A stretch of DNA of 64,000 nucleotides from Paragyromitra xinjiangensis. Taxonomy: Eukaryota > Ascomycota > Pezizomycetes > Pezizales > Discinaceae. The notes under the pieces are model-generated. The model was given only the letters and a program-made list of their open reading frames with translations. It did not search any database and was not told where the DNA came from. Position numbers and translations under genes: made by a program. Where the stretch lies: NCBI GenBank assembly GCA_038503065.1, contig JBCAMK010000012.1, positions 310,001 to 374,000 on the forward strand, given 5' to 3'. Of the stretch, positions 46,604 through 58,318 are shown in pieces. The number at the start of each line of letters is the position of its first letter. Positions within the stretch are counted from its first letter, which is position 1.

Positions 46604-49285
46604 ATGCCTATCTACAAAGCTATCCTACTGGATATTGGTCGGTCCCCTTCTCTCATTCGTCCCCCCTCTTCTTCCTCACATCCATTCCCCACAGTTTCAT
46701 CGACGGCACTCCTGTCGCCGCATGCAAGGATGCCTCCTCGCTAACCGCTGACGACTCTTGGCTTACATATGCTGTGAACACACACTCCAGAAGGTAAACA
46801 TTTCCACCGTTTCGATGGGTAATTCTTATGGGCAAATGCCGCCCAGATAGAATTGCGAATATAGACTACTCTAAAAAAAACATCATTTGGCTGACGAGTT
46901 CCCGCGTGCCTGTCACTTGTTTCTGGGATAAGGAACGGTAAATTTCCCGAGTGATCTCTTGTTCCCGCAAAATGAGGAGAAAAAAAGAAATCATGAACAT
47001 GGTCCTTATTTCGGAGAAGTCCTATGCGATGTTCCTTCATTGGCTGACTTGGGCGTTGCGCGCTCGTGATCTTTCGCGGGCTGCGTATTTACGAGATAAA
47101 AACAGGTCTGCTCGATCAGCTTCGTGCGCGATGTTCTTGTAAGTTCATTAAGGCTAAGCATTTCTCTATGTCGGACCACATCTTGCCTCTGAAGATCGGC
47201 GTGTTGGGGTCGGGTCAAGTAAATTTGCCTGTGGTATCGTGATGTCCAGAGAAACGAAGATGCGCCGTGATGGCAGGCAATTTTGATGGGCCGAATCGTA
47301 ACTGCCTCATCACCTTGGCCGTTGATCGGCGCGGCCCTTCGCGTTGTCTGGTCAACACTCGAAACGGCGATCGTCTCTTGTTCCAATACCACGATAATCT
47401 CCACCAATTTGCTGACAGAGAGTAACCTACAGTTTCCCCATGCCCTTTCTGCCCTTCCGGGCTACTTGCACTCGGAATGGGATAATCCATCCTTCAGACC
47501 CTACCGTGAGGCCTTCCCCGCGGAGGTAAGGGATACCCCGGAACAGCTCATGGCCTACGTTCGAGAACTCTCAGAGAAGGACCTCAAAGTGAGTTGTCTG
47601 AAGCAGCTGCAAGGTCTGTCGTTTACATTTCTCCTCTGTATCTGTTTCTTTCTCCATGTTCAATCACCATTGGCTCTGAAGTTGAGCTTGCATATGCGTT
47701 TATTTTTCCTCTGCATCATATTCTCATATCCCACGTGCATTGCGCATATACCACCGTTCCATGCCTCCAACACTAAGCCCAATACCATACCACGCCATCC
47801 CCAATCCGAGATCTTCCTGAGGAAGTTGATTTCGTTTCATCTGTCCGAGACCCATGTTTTCCCGTTCCCCGCAAAAGCTCCGAAGCGGAAGCGAGCGCTT
47901 GGGTTCCCGTTATTTCTCGTCTTGGCGGACGCAACAGAGAAGGGGGATGAAGACATTCCATAAATTGCGTGGCAGTCATATCACCGACAAATTTATCCTC
48001 ACCACAAGAATGGGATGATCGTTTTATTTTTCTGCAGCTCTCTTTGTCCCTCATTTCACATTGCTTATCTTATGCTTCTTTGATTTTTTTCCCCCTTTGC
48101 TTATCCATTCTGCCGAATTCACCGGCCCGAAATCTGGTTCCAATGCCTGAAAACCCACGTCACCACTTCACTTCACTTTTGTTTCTGTCACTTTCCTGTC
48201 GTCCCTTATCCGACGGCACTCCGAAACCTCGGATCTGCTCCGATAACAAACACTTGATAAACAGATAAGCGAAGGTGTAACAGGCTGACATCTTGCGTTA
48301 TTAGGACTTATCTGGGAACAGGGTTATCATGATGGTGCCTACAAGGCACCAATCTATCCTGACGTCCTTCCAGCGATAAAGAATTGGGTTGAGAAGCTTG
48401 GTTTAGTGGTTGATATATACTCCTCCGGATCTGTCGCCGGTAAGAGCTTCCTAACCTCGTCGCAGAATACCCTGCCCCTTCCCCTCTTTCCATTCTCTGG
48501 GCGAAAGGCATACCTTTAAGCGGACGACAGTCCAGAAAAATGCCACCGCAGCCCAAATCATCTTTTCCGGCTATGTACCTATCAAAATCTCTAGAGCATA
48601 CATCAAGCAATAGCAAAAGCTAATATTATCCATGGATAGCCCAGAAGCTTCTTTTCCAGCATACAGATGCTGAAACTAGTGACATGACAACTTATTTTTC
48701 GGACTACTTTGACACCGTTACTGCCGGTTCGAAAGTGGAAGCCACGGCTTATAGAACCATTGCCGAGAAGACCGGAATAGAGGCTTCCTCTTGGCTCTTC
48801 CTTAGTGATAATGTCAAAGGTTCGTTTCTCGTGTTTCTAGTCCCAATACCACGACACTTCAACCCCGCTACCCAAATACCTATCGCCTAACCCCGTCCCA
48901 CTCGTGTCTCTTCCCCCACGCTTGTAACTTCATCTCATCGCATCCCCATCCCCATCCCAACCAGTCCGAAAGGAAATACTACCCCAGAACAGCCCAAATC
49001 CCGAATTGATCGAAATAAATACTTTCATTCTCTTTTGACTTCCTTTTCTAATCTCACGCCCCGAAGCTCATAGGACACTAACACGTCTACTTGCATATTC
49101 TAGAAGTTGAAGCGGCAAAATTAGCGGGAATGGATGCTGCCATCGTTGTCCGCCCCGGCAACCCACCCTTGACGCCCGAAGACGGAGACGCACACCGTGT
49201 TGTCCAGAATGGATTCGACGAGGTCACCACTTGGATTTCTGCAACTTTGCCTTGGCACGAGACTGGAAGGGGCGCAACTGCCTAA
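46604..49285 (+). CDS. utr4: Enolase-phosphatase E1 (methionine salvage), first exons uncertain
   Basis: Proposed exons: 46604-46637, a microexon ending 46937, 47106-47138, 47433-47613, 48305-48439, 48640-48819, 49104-49285; about 249 residues. The enzyme is a HAD-superfamily protein that enolises and dephosphorylates diketo-methylthiopentyl phosphate to acireductone. Exons from 47106 on are certain: ISFVRDVL then FPHALSALPGYL, LKQLQGLIWEQGY, IYSSGSVAAQKLLFQHTD (Lys motif), YFSDYFDTVTAG, LFLSDNVKEVEAA, VVRPGN. They join in phase. Upstream, MPIYKAILLDI at 46604 fits the usual start, but the next residues (E-G-T) need a tiny exon; see findings. Introns of 168-691 bp are far longer than elsewhere in this window. 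The gene may be intact with odd splicing or may have lost its motif. Confidence 0.8.
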
Positions 49286-51751
49286 TCTTAGTTAATGCTG
49301 TGCTACGCGGCTACGCAATACTGCATTGAAAGCGTGTCACTGTACCTATCGCTAGTTGTTCTCGATTTGCACTTTAGATCATATGGTAGATACGAATTGA
49401 TATCACAAACCTTATACATAGTGTTGGCGATGTTGGTACTTGATCAGTCCTGAGTATCGTGAACATAGCCCAGCCTCAACGATTTCGTACTCTAGCCGAC
49501 ACAGCACAGCCGTCATATTCTGAAATTAGTTAAAATTGTATAAATACCCTCACCCAATTATTCCCTCTATTACCTATATGCTCGTCTACTTTTGCCTATG
49601 CTTCGTCTACGCCTCCAAGAAAAGACACCGGACATATATGCAAAAACTACCCTATCGGATTATAACCCATGAACAGCTGCAGCAATCATTGGATACTTTG
49701 ATTCTGGCCTGCATGAAGATGCAATAACTTATTACCGGGTCTTGGGGCGGGCATTGTTGGTGGCTAAAGCTGACAGCTTCCTCAATTCATGAACCATCAC
49801 CCGTTCCCTGAGACAATCATGTTGGAAATATACTCCGCATGCTTGCAAACAGTTTCCCCTCACAACAAATTCGTGGTTTATCGTGGCTCTCAATCTCGTG
49901 TCAGCAACACCCCACCCTACCAACGCATCTTCGTCTCAGAAGTAATGGAAATGGGCAGAAGCTGGCGACTATTCTTTCCATTTCAACCGTTGCAGAAATT
50001 GCTGCTACTTTTACTACCGGAATTGTAGCACTACATGTATCCCCCGTGAGTTTTCATGCATCAGACCGTTTTCCCGGATGCGGTGGGAGGGTATATTAAT
50101 ATTTTCTATACTATATATATGTACTTGGATCTTAGAAGTTAAATGTTATCAAGAAGTGTCTAGAACACATTAAGTCTCAATAGGGGCATTTCTTATTAAT
50201 TTCTATGTGGTGAGCCACCGGCGTCCAAATCGAGTAATGCTCCAACGTGCGAGTGACAATTCATGGTTACAGCCTCCATCCAAATTATAAACTAGCTATT
50301 TTCTAATACTTGGGCATCGAATAAGTATAATATTAAATCCCTGATAAGAGAAAATTTAGTCTAGATCATCTTGTTTATAGATGACTTGGATCTCTTTTGT
50401 GTCTTTTGGGTTATGAGACAGGTCTTGGCCAGTAGCAGCTCTCGCCCAATAAGCTACATGTATCTAATACCTTGGTACTACCGATGTTTCTCGGATAGAC
50501 GCATAGAACAGGTCAAAGGTATTAATACGAGAATATATGTCCTATTTGGGTAAACTCGATGGGAGTATTACCTCGGCTGAAAATTTCCTCAAAACATTAG
50601 GTGTATATGCAGCATCTCGTACTACGGGTACTGATAGAAGGATGAAACTCACTTATGTTCATTTTGCTATTTCCAGCATTGAATCCCTTCTCTGAAGAAC
50701 TTGTTAGGACCAATTGAGTCTCCTCATAATGACCATCCAGCTGGCAGTTTCGAGGGTCATTGCAATTGGCTGGAATCATGAAATCGAATCGCCAAACCTG
50801 TCCTAGGCTGAAAACAATAGTATAGACTTCGTGAGTCTAGATTGACATAACAGCGCAAGTTCCCGTAACCCCGACGTAGCTGTTAGCTCGCGGCTGCTGC
50901 ACGCGAACCAGCTCGAACTCATTCCTGAGATGCGGTTAACAGCAAACAATTCTCTAGTGACGTCACACAATCATGACATAAGGCACTAGTACATCAAGGC
51001 AAAAACAACCCTGTTTGGTTCCTTAACCCGTGGGTATAGCTAGTACTATCAGGAAACTTACTCGGTAATTGCTCTTAAGGGGATTTTGCGTCATTTAGTG
51101 GCCTAGACGATACAATCACCGAAACAATAATCATCATGGCTACATCGTGAGTTATAGTTTCATCTCAAGCTTGGTATTAGACTCTTTATGGCCAGTTTGA
51201 TGGTTCCCCATCGTGGAGTATGTCTTCTGTCATGATCTCGGGTATGTCAAGTAACGTTCCACACTCGTGCCTTTTCTAAGCCCCAATACCTTCAGCGCCG
51301 AGCGAACATTATTCGTTCAAGATTCAAGGTATGGCAATAACAAGAAGAACCAAGATATATATGTCAACCTCACAAGGGGGATGCAACTCCTAGCTAGATG
51401 TTTGGCGATAGACGTCCATTATGCCGTAATGAAATGAGGACAATATTATACCAACTGATAGAAACTTCTTAATTTCACTTCTAAAGTGATCTGAAGTAAG
51501 GATTAGAAATGCATACTAGGTGAAGGCGAAATAGAGGTAGGCCCTAAGTTAGGTTCTCAACTCATATTTAATGCATGATATATCACTCGATTGATGGCGG
51601 AAGCGCTACCTGACTATTGGATGCTTCAAATATTCGATTCTTCATTTTTATCCTATCTGATGACATTTGCAGCCTAGATTTTTTATTTTCTTTGACTCAC
51701 GTCAACCATAGGGTTTTTTCGCAATTCGAGGTGCATTTTAAACTATATATA

Positions 51752-52217
51752 GATGCGTGAAAAAAGTGACAAAACGATGGCCAAAACACCAAAAATAGCC
51801 AATTTCATGACCATAATTTTCTATGTCAACCTCACTGTAGAGATTTGATAAGCTCACTAACTAATCTATTTCTTATGAACTTGCCTTCCATGAAATATCA
51901 AGCCATTTAGTTTATATCCTCATGAATGAGAATTTTGTGTAGTAGTGGAACCTCCTAATTCCTGTTGCATTGCACCTTTTCCCACCAAAATCAAGTCCTC
52001 AGCCCAACCTTAGTAGTTTAAGGGTCTCTATTCTAATGTAAAAAAATCTAGAGGGTGGAAGAAATTCATGGATGCAAGGCTCGGAAACAGTTGATGTTCT
52101 TTAGAGATTATCTTGTTGTTATCTTTTTTTTTGGTGGGAAATCCATCAAGCCGAAGTTGGCTTATTTTGGTGTGATTTAGCCATCGTTTCGTCATTTTTT
52201 TCACTCGTCTGTGCATG
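51752..52217. mobile_element. Diverged TA-flanked inverted-repeat element
   Basis: The left end (GTGAAAAAAGTGACAAAACG and on, from about 51757) and the inverse of the right end (GTGAAAAAAATGACGAAACG) match at roughly 80 percent over some 50 bp. TA dinucleotides lie outside both ends (51750-51751 and 52218-52219), though the outermost bases align with a gap. The interior is non-coding. It is older than the other elements. Confidence 0.5.
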
Positions 52218-55200
52218 TATTTTTTATCAAGGCTTTTTGGGTTACAGGTATCACCAAAGCGTAACCCCTCGTGATGTTAATCATCCGTGACATTGTAATA
52301 TAGGTGAGGTTTTTTTTCGACCAGGTGATAGCCTCTTTATCAGGTGGTAACTTTTTACCGTCTCGAAGTTTCCCTATTCCTCAGAGTAGAGTGAACCACG
52401 GTTTTTGAGGACCGTTAGGCTTATAAGTTGCTGTAGATAACCTCCGGATGGTGTCAATGATACTAGAAGCGTGTCTCCTCTCTTCCCTCTTCTTCTCCGT
52501 AACAGCCTTCCGACCTCCTTCTTACCTATATAATAATATTTTTCCCTCTAAGCTCATTACCACATGCCTACTTCCAGGCCTGGCCTACCATCTCGCCTGA
52601 AGGCTCATTAATATTAATGCTGCCCCTTCGTATTCCGATACCTGCACTAGACATGTCACTGTTGAAATTAAGGAGAAACGATTACTCAACTTGCGCCCTG
52701 GCGGCTATTAAATGTACATATATTTAGAGTAGCTTGAAATATTTCACTATTGATCCTCGAGGCTGTCTGTATGACCTAGCTCACTATGTACCATTCGGAA
52801 GCACATTCGACCACGACCGTCAAGTCTCAAGGGAAATGATATTAACCGCGAAACACCATCGCTTACCACAATCCATCTTTCCTATTGGCGCAAGCAACCT
52901 GCCAGCAAGATGAGATGCGCGTTGCAATTTGCTCGTAGCAGCGGTTGAAACCTACCCTATCAGCGCCCATATCGCAATATGTCTTAAGCACTGCCACCTA
53001 CGGCCATTCCGGACAACCAATCTTCATCTAATCAATAATTAACCACAACACCAATCAATCAGTTGCCACCACAGCAACCATAGCCACTGCCAGCACTTTC
53101 GTCGTTGCAGTCTCCGCCCCCATTCAGCACAATGTCGCGCTTTATCGTTTTTGCGTTACTTAGTTCTGTGGTCTTATTATCGGATTTTCTCGGCCGTATG
53201 ACGGATCTGACTTGCTGTAGTGCTTCCAGCAAGCATTTCAAAAGAAACCACGCGCCGGTTCTGTCAGGTGAAGTATTAGCTGTCCAAGTGCAGATTCTAA
53301 TAAAAGTCCCAATACTTATGACCTAACCGTAGATTCGTTCCCTCACTCGTAGGAAGGATGTGGCTAGTAATTTACTCGCTTTTTACTCGGTCGGCCTAAA
53401 TGGGAATCCTCGTCTTGTGGTGGGGGTCGTACCTGAGCTAGGAAACGTACTCGATCAAGAGAAACCTGAAGTTCTCCACTATTGAGCTGTACAAAATAGT
53501 ATATTTTCTTCCTTGGATAAGCTTTTTAGGGCTAGCTATGGGAGAATTTCGGTTTTAGGATCCACGAGTGACCTGAGGTCGCCAAAAAAATAGATGGCAT
53601 CATCACGTGACAAAATATGGCGGCGAGTGATGATCTATGCTTCTCAATACCCACGTCGAATGACAGGTAATCGAAAAAGGAAAAAACGGACCTATGAGAA
53701 GGGATATTAAAATAGTAAATAATTTCCAAATGAAATCCGTGCCTGGTCTTAGACCGCCACCTCAACCGCTATCTTCGGGGGGTTAAACAATGATTATGTT
53801 ATTGGCCAGGTGCCAGGCGGTAATGTCTTTGAGCCGACGAGCGTAATGATAGGAATCCGTTATTTTGCCAAGCAACGACAAACCAAAAAAATCGGTTCCT
53901 ATATCACAGGGAATAAATCCTATTGGGGTTTCATTTGACATGCACAGATGCAAGACCTGCATATGATTTGTGTCCCGTGATTTCAACCGTCGACGACTCA
54001 TGTCGCTCATATGAAACTACAACCTCTACGCCATCCAAATGTCAACCAATTGGGTTACGAAGAACACTTTGTCTTCGCAGATCACAATCGCACAATGAGA
54101 TATACAGTACCTGCTGCAGATTGACTCAAGTACACGTCGGGAACACATCACTTCGTATTTACAGTCTAAGGACAACAGCCTGTAGGTACTAAATGTGATT
54201 CAGTCTTCTGTTGGCATAGATGCCAGGTTGTGGACGAGGGAATTTTTTTCTACGTGCGCCAGCTAATAGAGATATCAAAAGTAATCCGCGATAGCCGTTT
54301 AGCATGAGATAAGCCATATTTATCGACAAAATCGCAATCTTTGGTAACCTGAGTTTTGGCCCTTTTCGGTTAAGTGGGCTACTAATACAAGCTAATTTTA
54401 GTTGACTAGCGTGAAATCATAGGAGATCACTCGGTGGACTCTAAATTACATGTATCTAGAACTACTTACTGCTCTGTGCAGAGATGTGGTTTTTTGGGGG
54501 TGGCTGTGCTTTCTTCGATCGAATCATACATATGAAGAGAACTTGACCTCATCCACATCTTCTCCGTCATACATGCTGCAATCTGCAGGGACTTCCAAGA
54601 CTGCTGTCCTGATGATGGCGACCTGCTCCTCCGAAGCTGTCTCGGGGCTCTGCACCGTGTTTTCGCTTGTAACTAAGCCCTATACGTAGAAGTACCCATG
54701 GGCAACACAGTTCATAACATGTCTATCTTGAGTTTATGGTCTCTATCATAGAGTTACACTGTTATTGCCCGAGACACTGGCGAAGTGTCTCTATCCTGAC
54801 AATCACATGTCCAACGCACTGACGATATTGCTATACGTAGTCGAGCAATATATACAAATTGTGTTGGATGACATACGCTACTGATTACGACCATCGAAAA
54901 TAAATTCGCGATGTTATGTAACCGCAATTTCCATACGAGTCGCCACTTTTAGCACCATAATTAGGTCCTGTAGCTAGGCCAAATGATCACCAACGTCCTC
55001 GGCCCGCGCCTGACAGGAGATAAGGCTGCCTCTGAGGTGCTCTATTAACCCTTTTTAGCGCTACGGAGTCCTAGCAGTGTTATTACAGCTGTACTCTAGT
55101 CTTGGTTGACGTGCTAATTTAATTTAGCTATATTGCAGAAACGTGCCCTGGATCGATATTGCTGCAAGCGCATACTTTCCAGATTGGAGTTCTGAGCTGA

Positions 55201-56939
55201 CAGTTGTCGCACGTCGCTGCATTCGGGAATATCAGGTACCGTACAGTCGGGAATTTGCAAGAGGTTGGGAGGGGGGGGGGCACCAACAGGTGGATGAGAA
55301 TTGCTAATCTTCTTGAACCATTCCATTCCCGGTAAATTCCTCCTCCCGAATTCGGTCTTCGCCGTTTTCTAAATTTTCTTACAATCTGACGAGGTCACAT
55401 GGGAGCGCGTTGCTACATGGCTTCTTTTTTTTTTCTTCTTTTCTTCTAGCTCTTGTTTTTTTTACAGTGATTTTATTTACTCATTACTCATGGCCTGGCT
55501 ATCCCTTTTTAAGGGTGGGTTTTGAATTTATTCATTTTTCTCTTATCGGTGACATGCAAGAGATAAATGGATAATGCCAAACACCGAGTTGAGATCCGCA
55601 CCCTGCTCCGTATCGAAGATTATCCGGGGAGCCACTTTGTTGCGTGCGACACGATAAACCCCAATTCCACATCTTCCAGGTGGCACCAACATTCCCGAGA
55701 CTGTGGTCCTCATTACCTGTCTGCAGCGGGAGTTGAGGCGAGATGCTTTTTAGAGAAGGGGGGGGTTTCAGGATTGGGGAGAAGTAGATGAAGGAGAGGA
55801 AGCAGGGAGTAAACCAGCAAGTAGTATAGATCAATAAGTTCCCGGCGCGAAGGGACGGTTCAGAGCAGAGGGTAGATAGAATGGGGGGGGTGTGGGGAGC
55901 CTTTAGGGAAGGGGGTGGAGCGGATCTTGGGACGGACGGACGGGTTCGGTGCGGCGGCCGGAGTGCAGAAAGCGTGGAGGCATGTCGATATTTGGACAGC
56001 GCATTCTTTAAGAAAAACAAAGACATGGGGAAACACAGAAAAAGCAAGAATTAAAGCTGACCGAGCTTAGCTGAAGCTATCGATAGCAGAAACCGGTTGG
56101 TTTAGAGCAAATCTTCTGGAATAGAGCACCTCATCACGGTACATGGGGAATTACCCTGTTTGCTGTGCTACGTTTACGTACACATAGGTGGGGTACGTAT
56201 CAAGGAAAGTGATAGGAGTTGGCATCGACTTGTTGGCTTGAAATTGGATGGGCTGGTTAGGAAGGTTGTTCGATCAAGGAAGAGAAGGGAAGGGGTGCTG
56301 GATGTAGTAAGGGTGTATTCTCGACCCTCCTTTGATTTTGCCATATTCTTTTTATGGATTTCCACCTTCCCGAGAGTACGCAATAGTGGGTACGGTACAT
56401 ACTCGCGCTCTCTCTACGTGACTTGGCTGTTTTCGTCGCTGGGTTGTTTCCGCCAGAAAACGTGCCTGGCCAAAGAAGGAGCCTGAGTTGATTCAACTCG
56501 ATTATTTCGTTATCGCTACGCGGGAGAACGAGGACGGGGGGGTAACACGACACGACACGACGTTGCGCCCCAAGTCACGTCTTTTCGCGCAAAGACCAGC
56601 CCTAGGACGTACCTCCACGCAAAAAACGTGAGGATGGGGTGGTGACTGACAACAGACGCGCAGAAGAGCGAGGGGGAGGGATCGTAGCTAAGCGAGTCCC
56701 TCGTCTCTGCGACCTGCGCCCGGCGACCCTCACAATCGTGCAGGGATTCTGGATTCTTCATTTCGCGCTACAGAACCGTGAGCGCCTGCGTTTCGCTTTC
56801 TTTTTCGTCTTTTCGTTAAAATTTTTAGCAGTCAATTTTTTTCCTTTCTTTTTTTCTGCCCTCTCCAGGTTCTCCGTTTTCGTTCTTTTGCGCTGAACTT
56901 TGCGCTGGACAACAAACCCGCCCCGATTACCTGCCTGAC

Positions 56940-57085
56940 TGCCCACCCCCTCCCGTGTTCCCTTTTTTCTCTTCCTTTTCTACCTCTGGGTTTTGCTTTT
57001 TCTTTTCTCTCTTTCCTTTCCTTTTCACTTCCTTTTCTCCATTTTCTTGTATTTCCCTTCTTCCCTCCTCATCCCTTCCCGTGCA
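56940..57085 (+). promoter_or_regulatory. CT-rich promoter tract of the Myb-like gene
   Basis: About 145 bases of almost pure pyrimidine (CCTTTTTTCTCTTCC and similar) end roughly 160 bp before the start codon. Such tracts mark transcription start regions of highly expressed or housekeeping fungal genes. Confidence 0.5.
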
Positions 57086-57245
57086 TAGTAGTCCACACAC
57101 CCATCGTCACTGCGCTTTACAATTATTTTGAAATTTTGCAATTGCTCAGTTCTCTCGCTCGACCGAACTGCGCCTCTGCTGTATCTTGTTCGCCGCTCGC
57201 CGAATTTTCCCTTCGCCGTTACGGGCAGTAACTACCTAAAGTTTG

Positions 57246-58318
57246 ATGGCTCGCGACAAGGCCGGCCCCCCTTGGAGTGACGCAGAGAAGGTACGCATAC
57301 CTCCCCCCCCATTCCCTGCCCGCAGCGCAGTTCTCCGCTTCTGCTTCCACTGCTGCTCTGCGCTTGTTTGCTGTAGGCTCGGGACGCTGATGATTGATTC
57401 CTGCATCTGTTACAGATCCAACTTCTTCTAGAGATTGCAAGTCAGGTGAATCCAGAACCCAATTGGAGAAGCATCAACGTCCCTGGAGGTCTGTAACCCT
57501 AATTACTTAAATACCTATCATCTATTTCTTTATTCGTTGCTTCTCAACGGTTGTCCTCGGGAGTTTTTGAAGCTCTGCTGAGGGGATGAGCTATGGGCTA
57601 GATGAGCTAGGCAAGAAAAAAAAAAAGACCTTTAAACCCTAGCCATCCGAGTCCCATGACAACAACCATTTTGTCTGGCTTCTGAAATCATGTTCATCTC
57701 TATCAATTGCTTGCTTTCGTCATTCACTGAACCAATCCGTGTTTTTGCAAACAAAAATCAGACCATACAAAAGCGCAGGCACAAAATTTGTTCAACGTCA
57801 TGAGGTCTCACGTCGTTTCCCACCCCGTCCCTCCGGTCGAGCAAGACGAACCCCATTTATCGTCACCCAACACTAAAAAGCGTCCTCGGGATGAACCGCC
57901 CAATTCAGATGCTCTCACTTACGCTGATACACCCAAGGGCCAATCTGCGTCGTCCACCGCTCTGGAGACTCCGGTAACTAAACGTAAACGCGGTCGTCCC
58001 ACCAAGGCCGAAACTGAAGCCCGCAGAGCTGCCGAGGCGAGAGGCGAGATCCTCCCGAAGCCGAAACCCTACGTACCCAAAACGGCGGGTCCGCTGGCTG
58101 TTGGGCCTGATGGGCAAATAAAGCGGAGGAGGGGAAGGCCGACAAAAGCTGAGACAGAGGCAAGGAGAGTGTTCGAAAAGGAAAAGAAGAAGCAGCAGGC
58201 TGAAGAGGCAAAGCAAGAAGAGCAGGACCCTCAACCGGAGCCACAGCAAACGAAGGAGAGTGAGCAGCAGCCGGATGAAGAGGAAGAGGATGAAGAAGAA
58301 GAGGAGGACGAGGAATAG
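57246..58318 (+). CDS. Myb-like domain protein with two AT-hooks
   Basis: Three exons, 57246-57290, 57416-57488, 57762-58318; introns 125 and 273 bp, phase-consistent; 224 residues. The N-terminal 53 residues (PPWSDAEKIQLLLEIASQV, then NWRSINVPGDHTKAQAQNLF) fit a single Myb/SANT-like helix bundle, with Trp10 and Trp32 (in NWRSI) as core aromatics. Two AT-hooks follow: RKRGRPTKAE (114-123) and RRRGRPTKAE (161-170), each with an identical helix-forming tail ETEAR. The C-terminus is an acidic run of Glu/Asp. The protein is therefore likely nuclear and binds the minor groove of AT-rich DNA. The first two exons are short and easily missed; without them the protein would lack the Myb part. No regulatory target can be inferred. 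Confidence 0.85.

Larger units (their letters stand above)
49286..57245. other. Intergenic region, 8.0 kb
   Basis: The largest gap in the window. Supported contents: a diverged inverted-repeat element (51752-52217), a hairpin GAGACACT/AGTGTCTC at 54771-54791, and a CT-rich promoter before 57246. A 50-codon stretch on the minus strand near 54530-54690 (ends KFSSYV-stop) has coding-like composition and may be a leftover exon. The remaining open frames are short or low complexity. Confidence 0.5.

Noticed and set aside
46681..46800. Frame FIDGTPVAACKDASS as the missing E1 exon
   Set aside because: The likeness to the E-G-T motif is by chance: the phase does not join exon 1 and the following residues do not fit the family.
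55532..56047. 171-residue minus-strand frame
   Set aside because: Pro/Ser-rich translation from a pyrimidine-biased stretch, with no domain and no promoter-like context.
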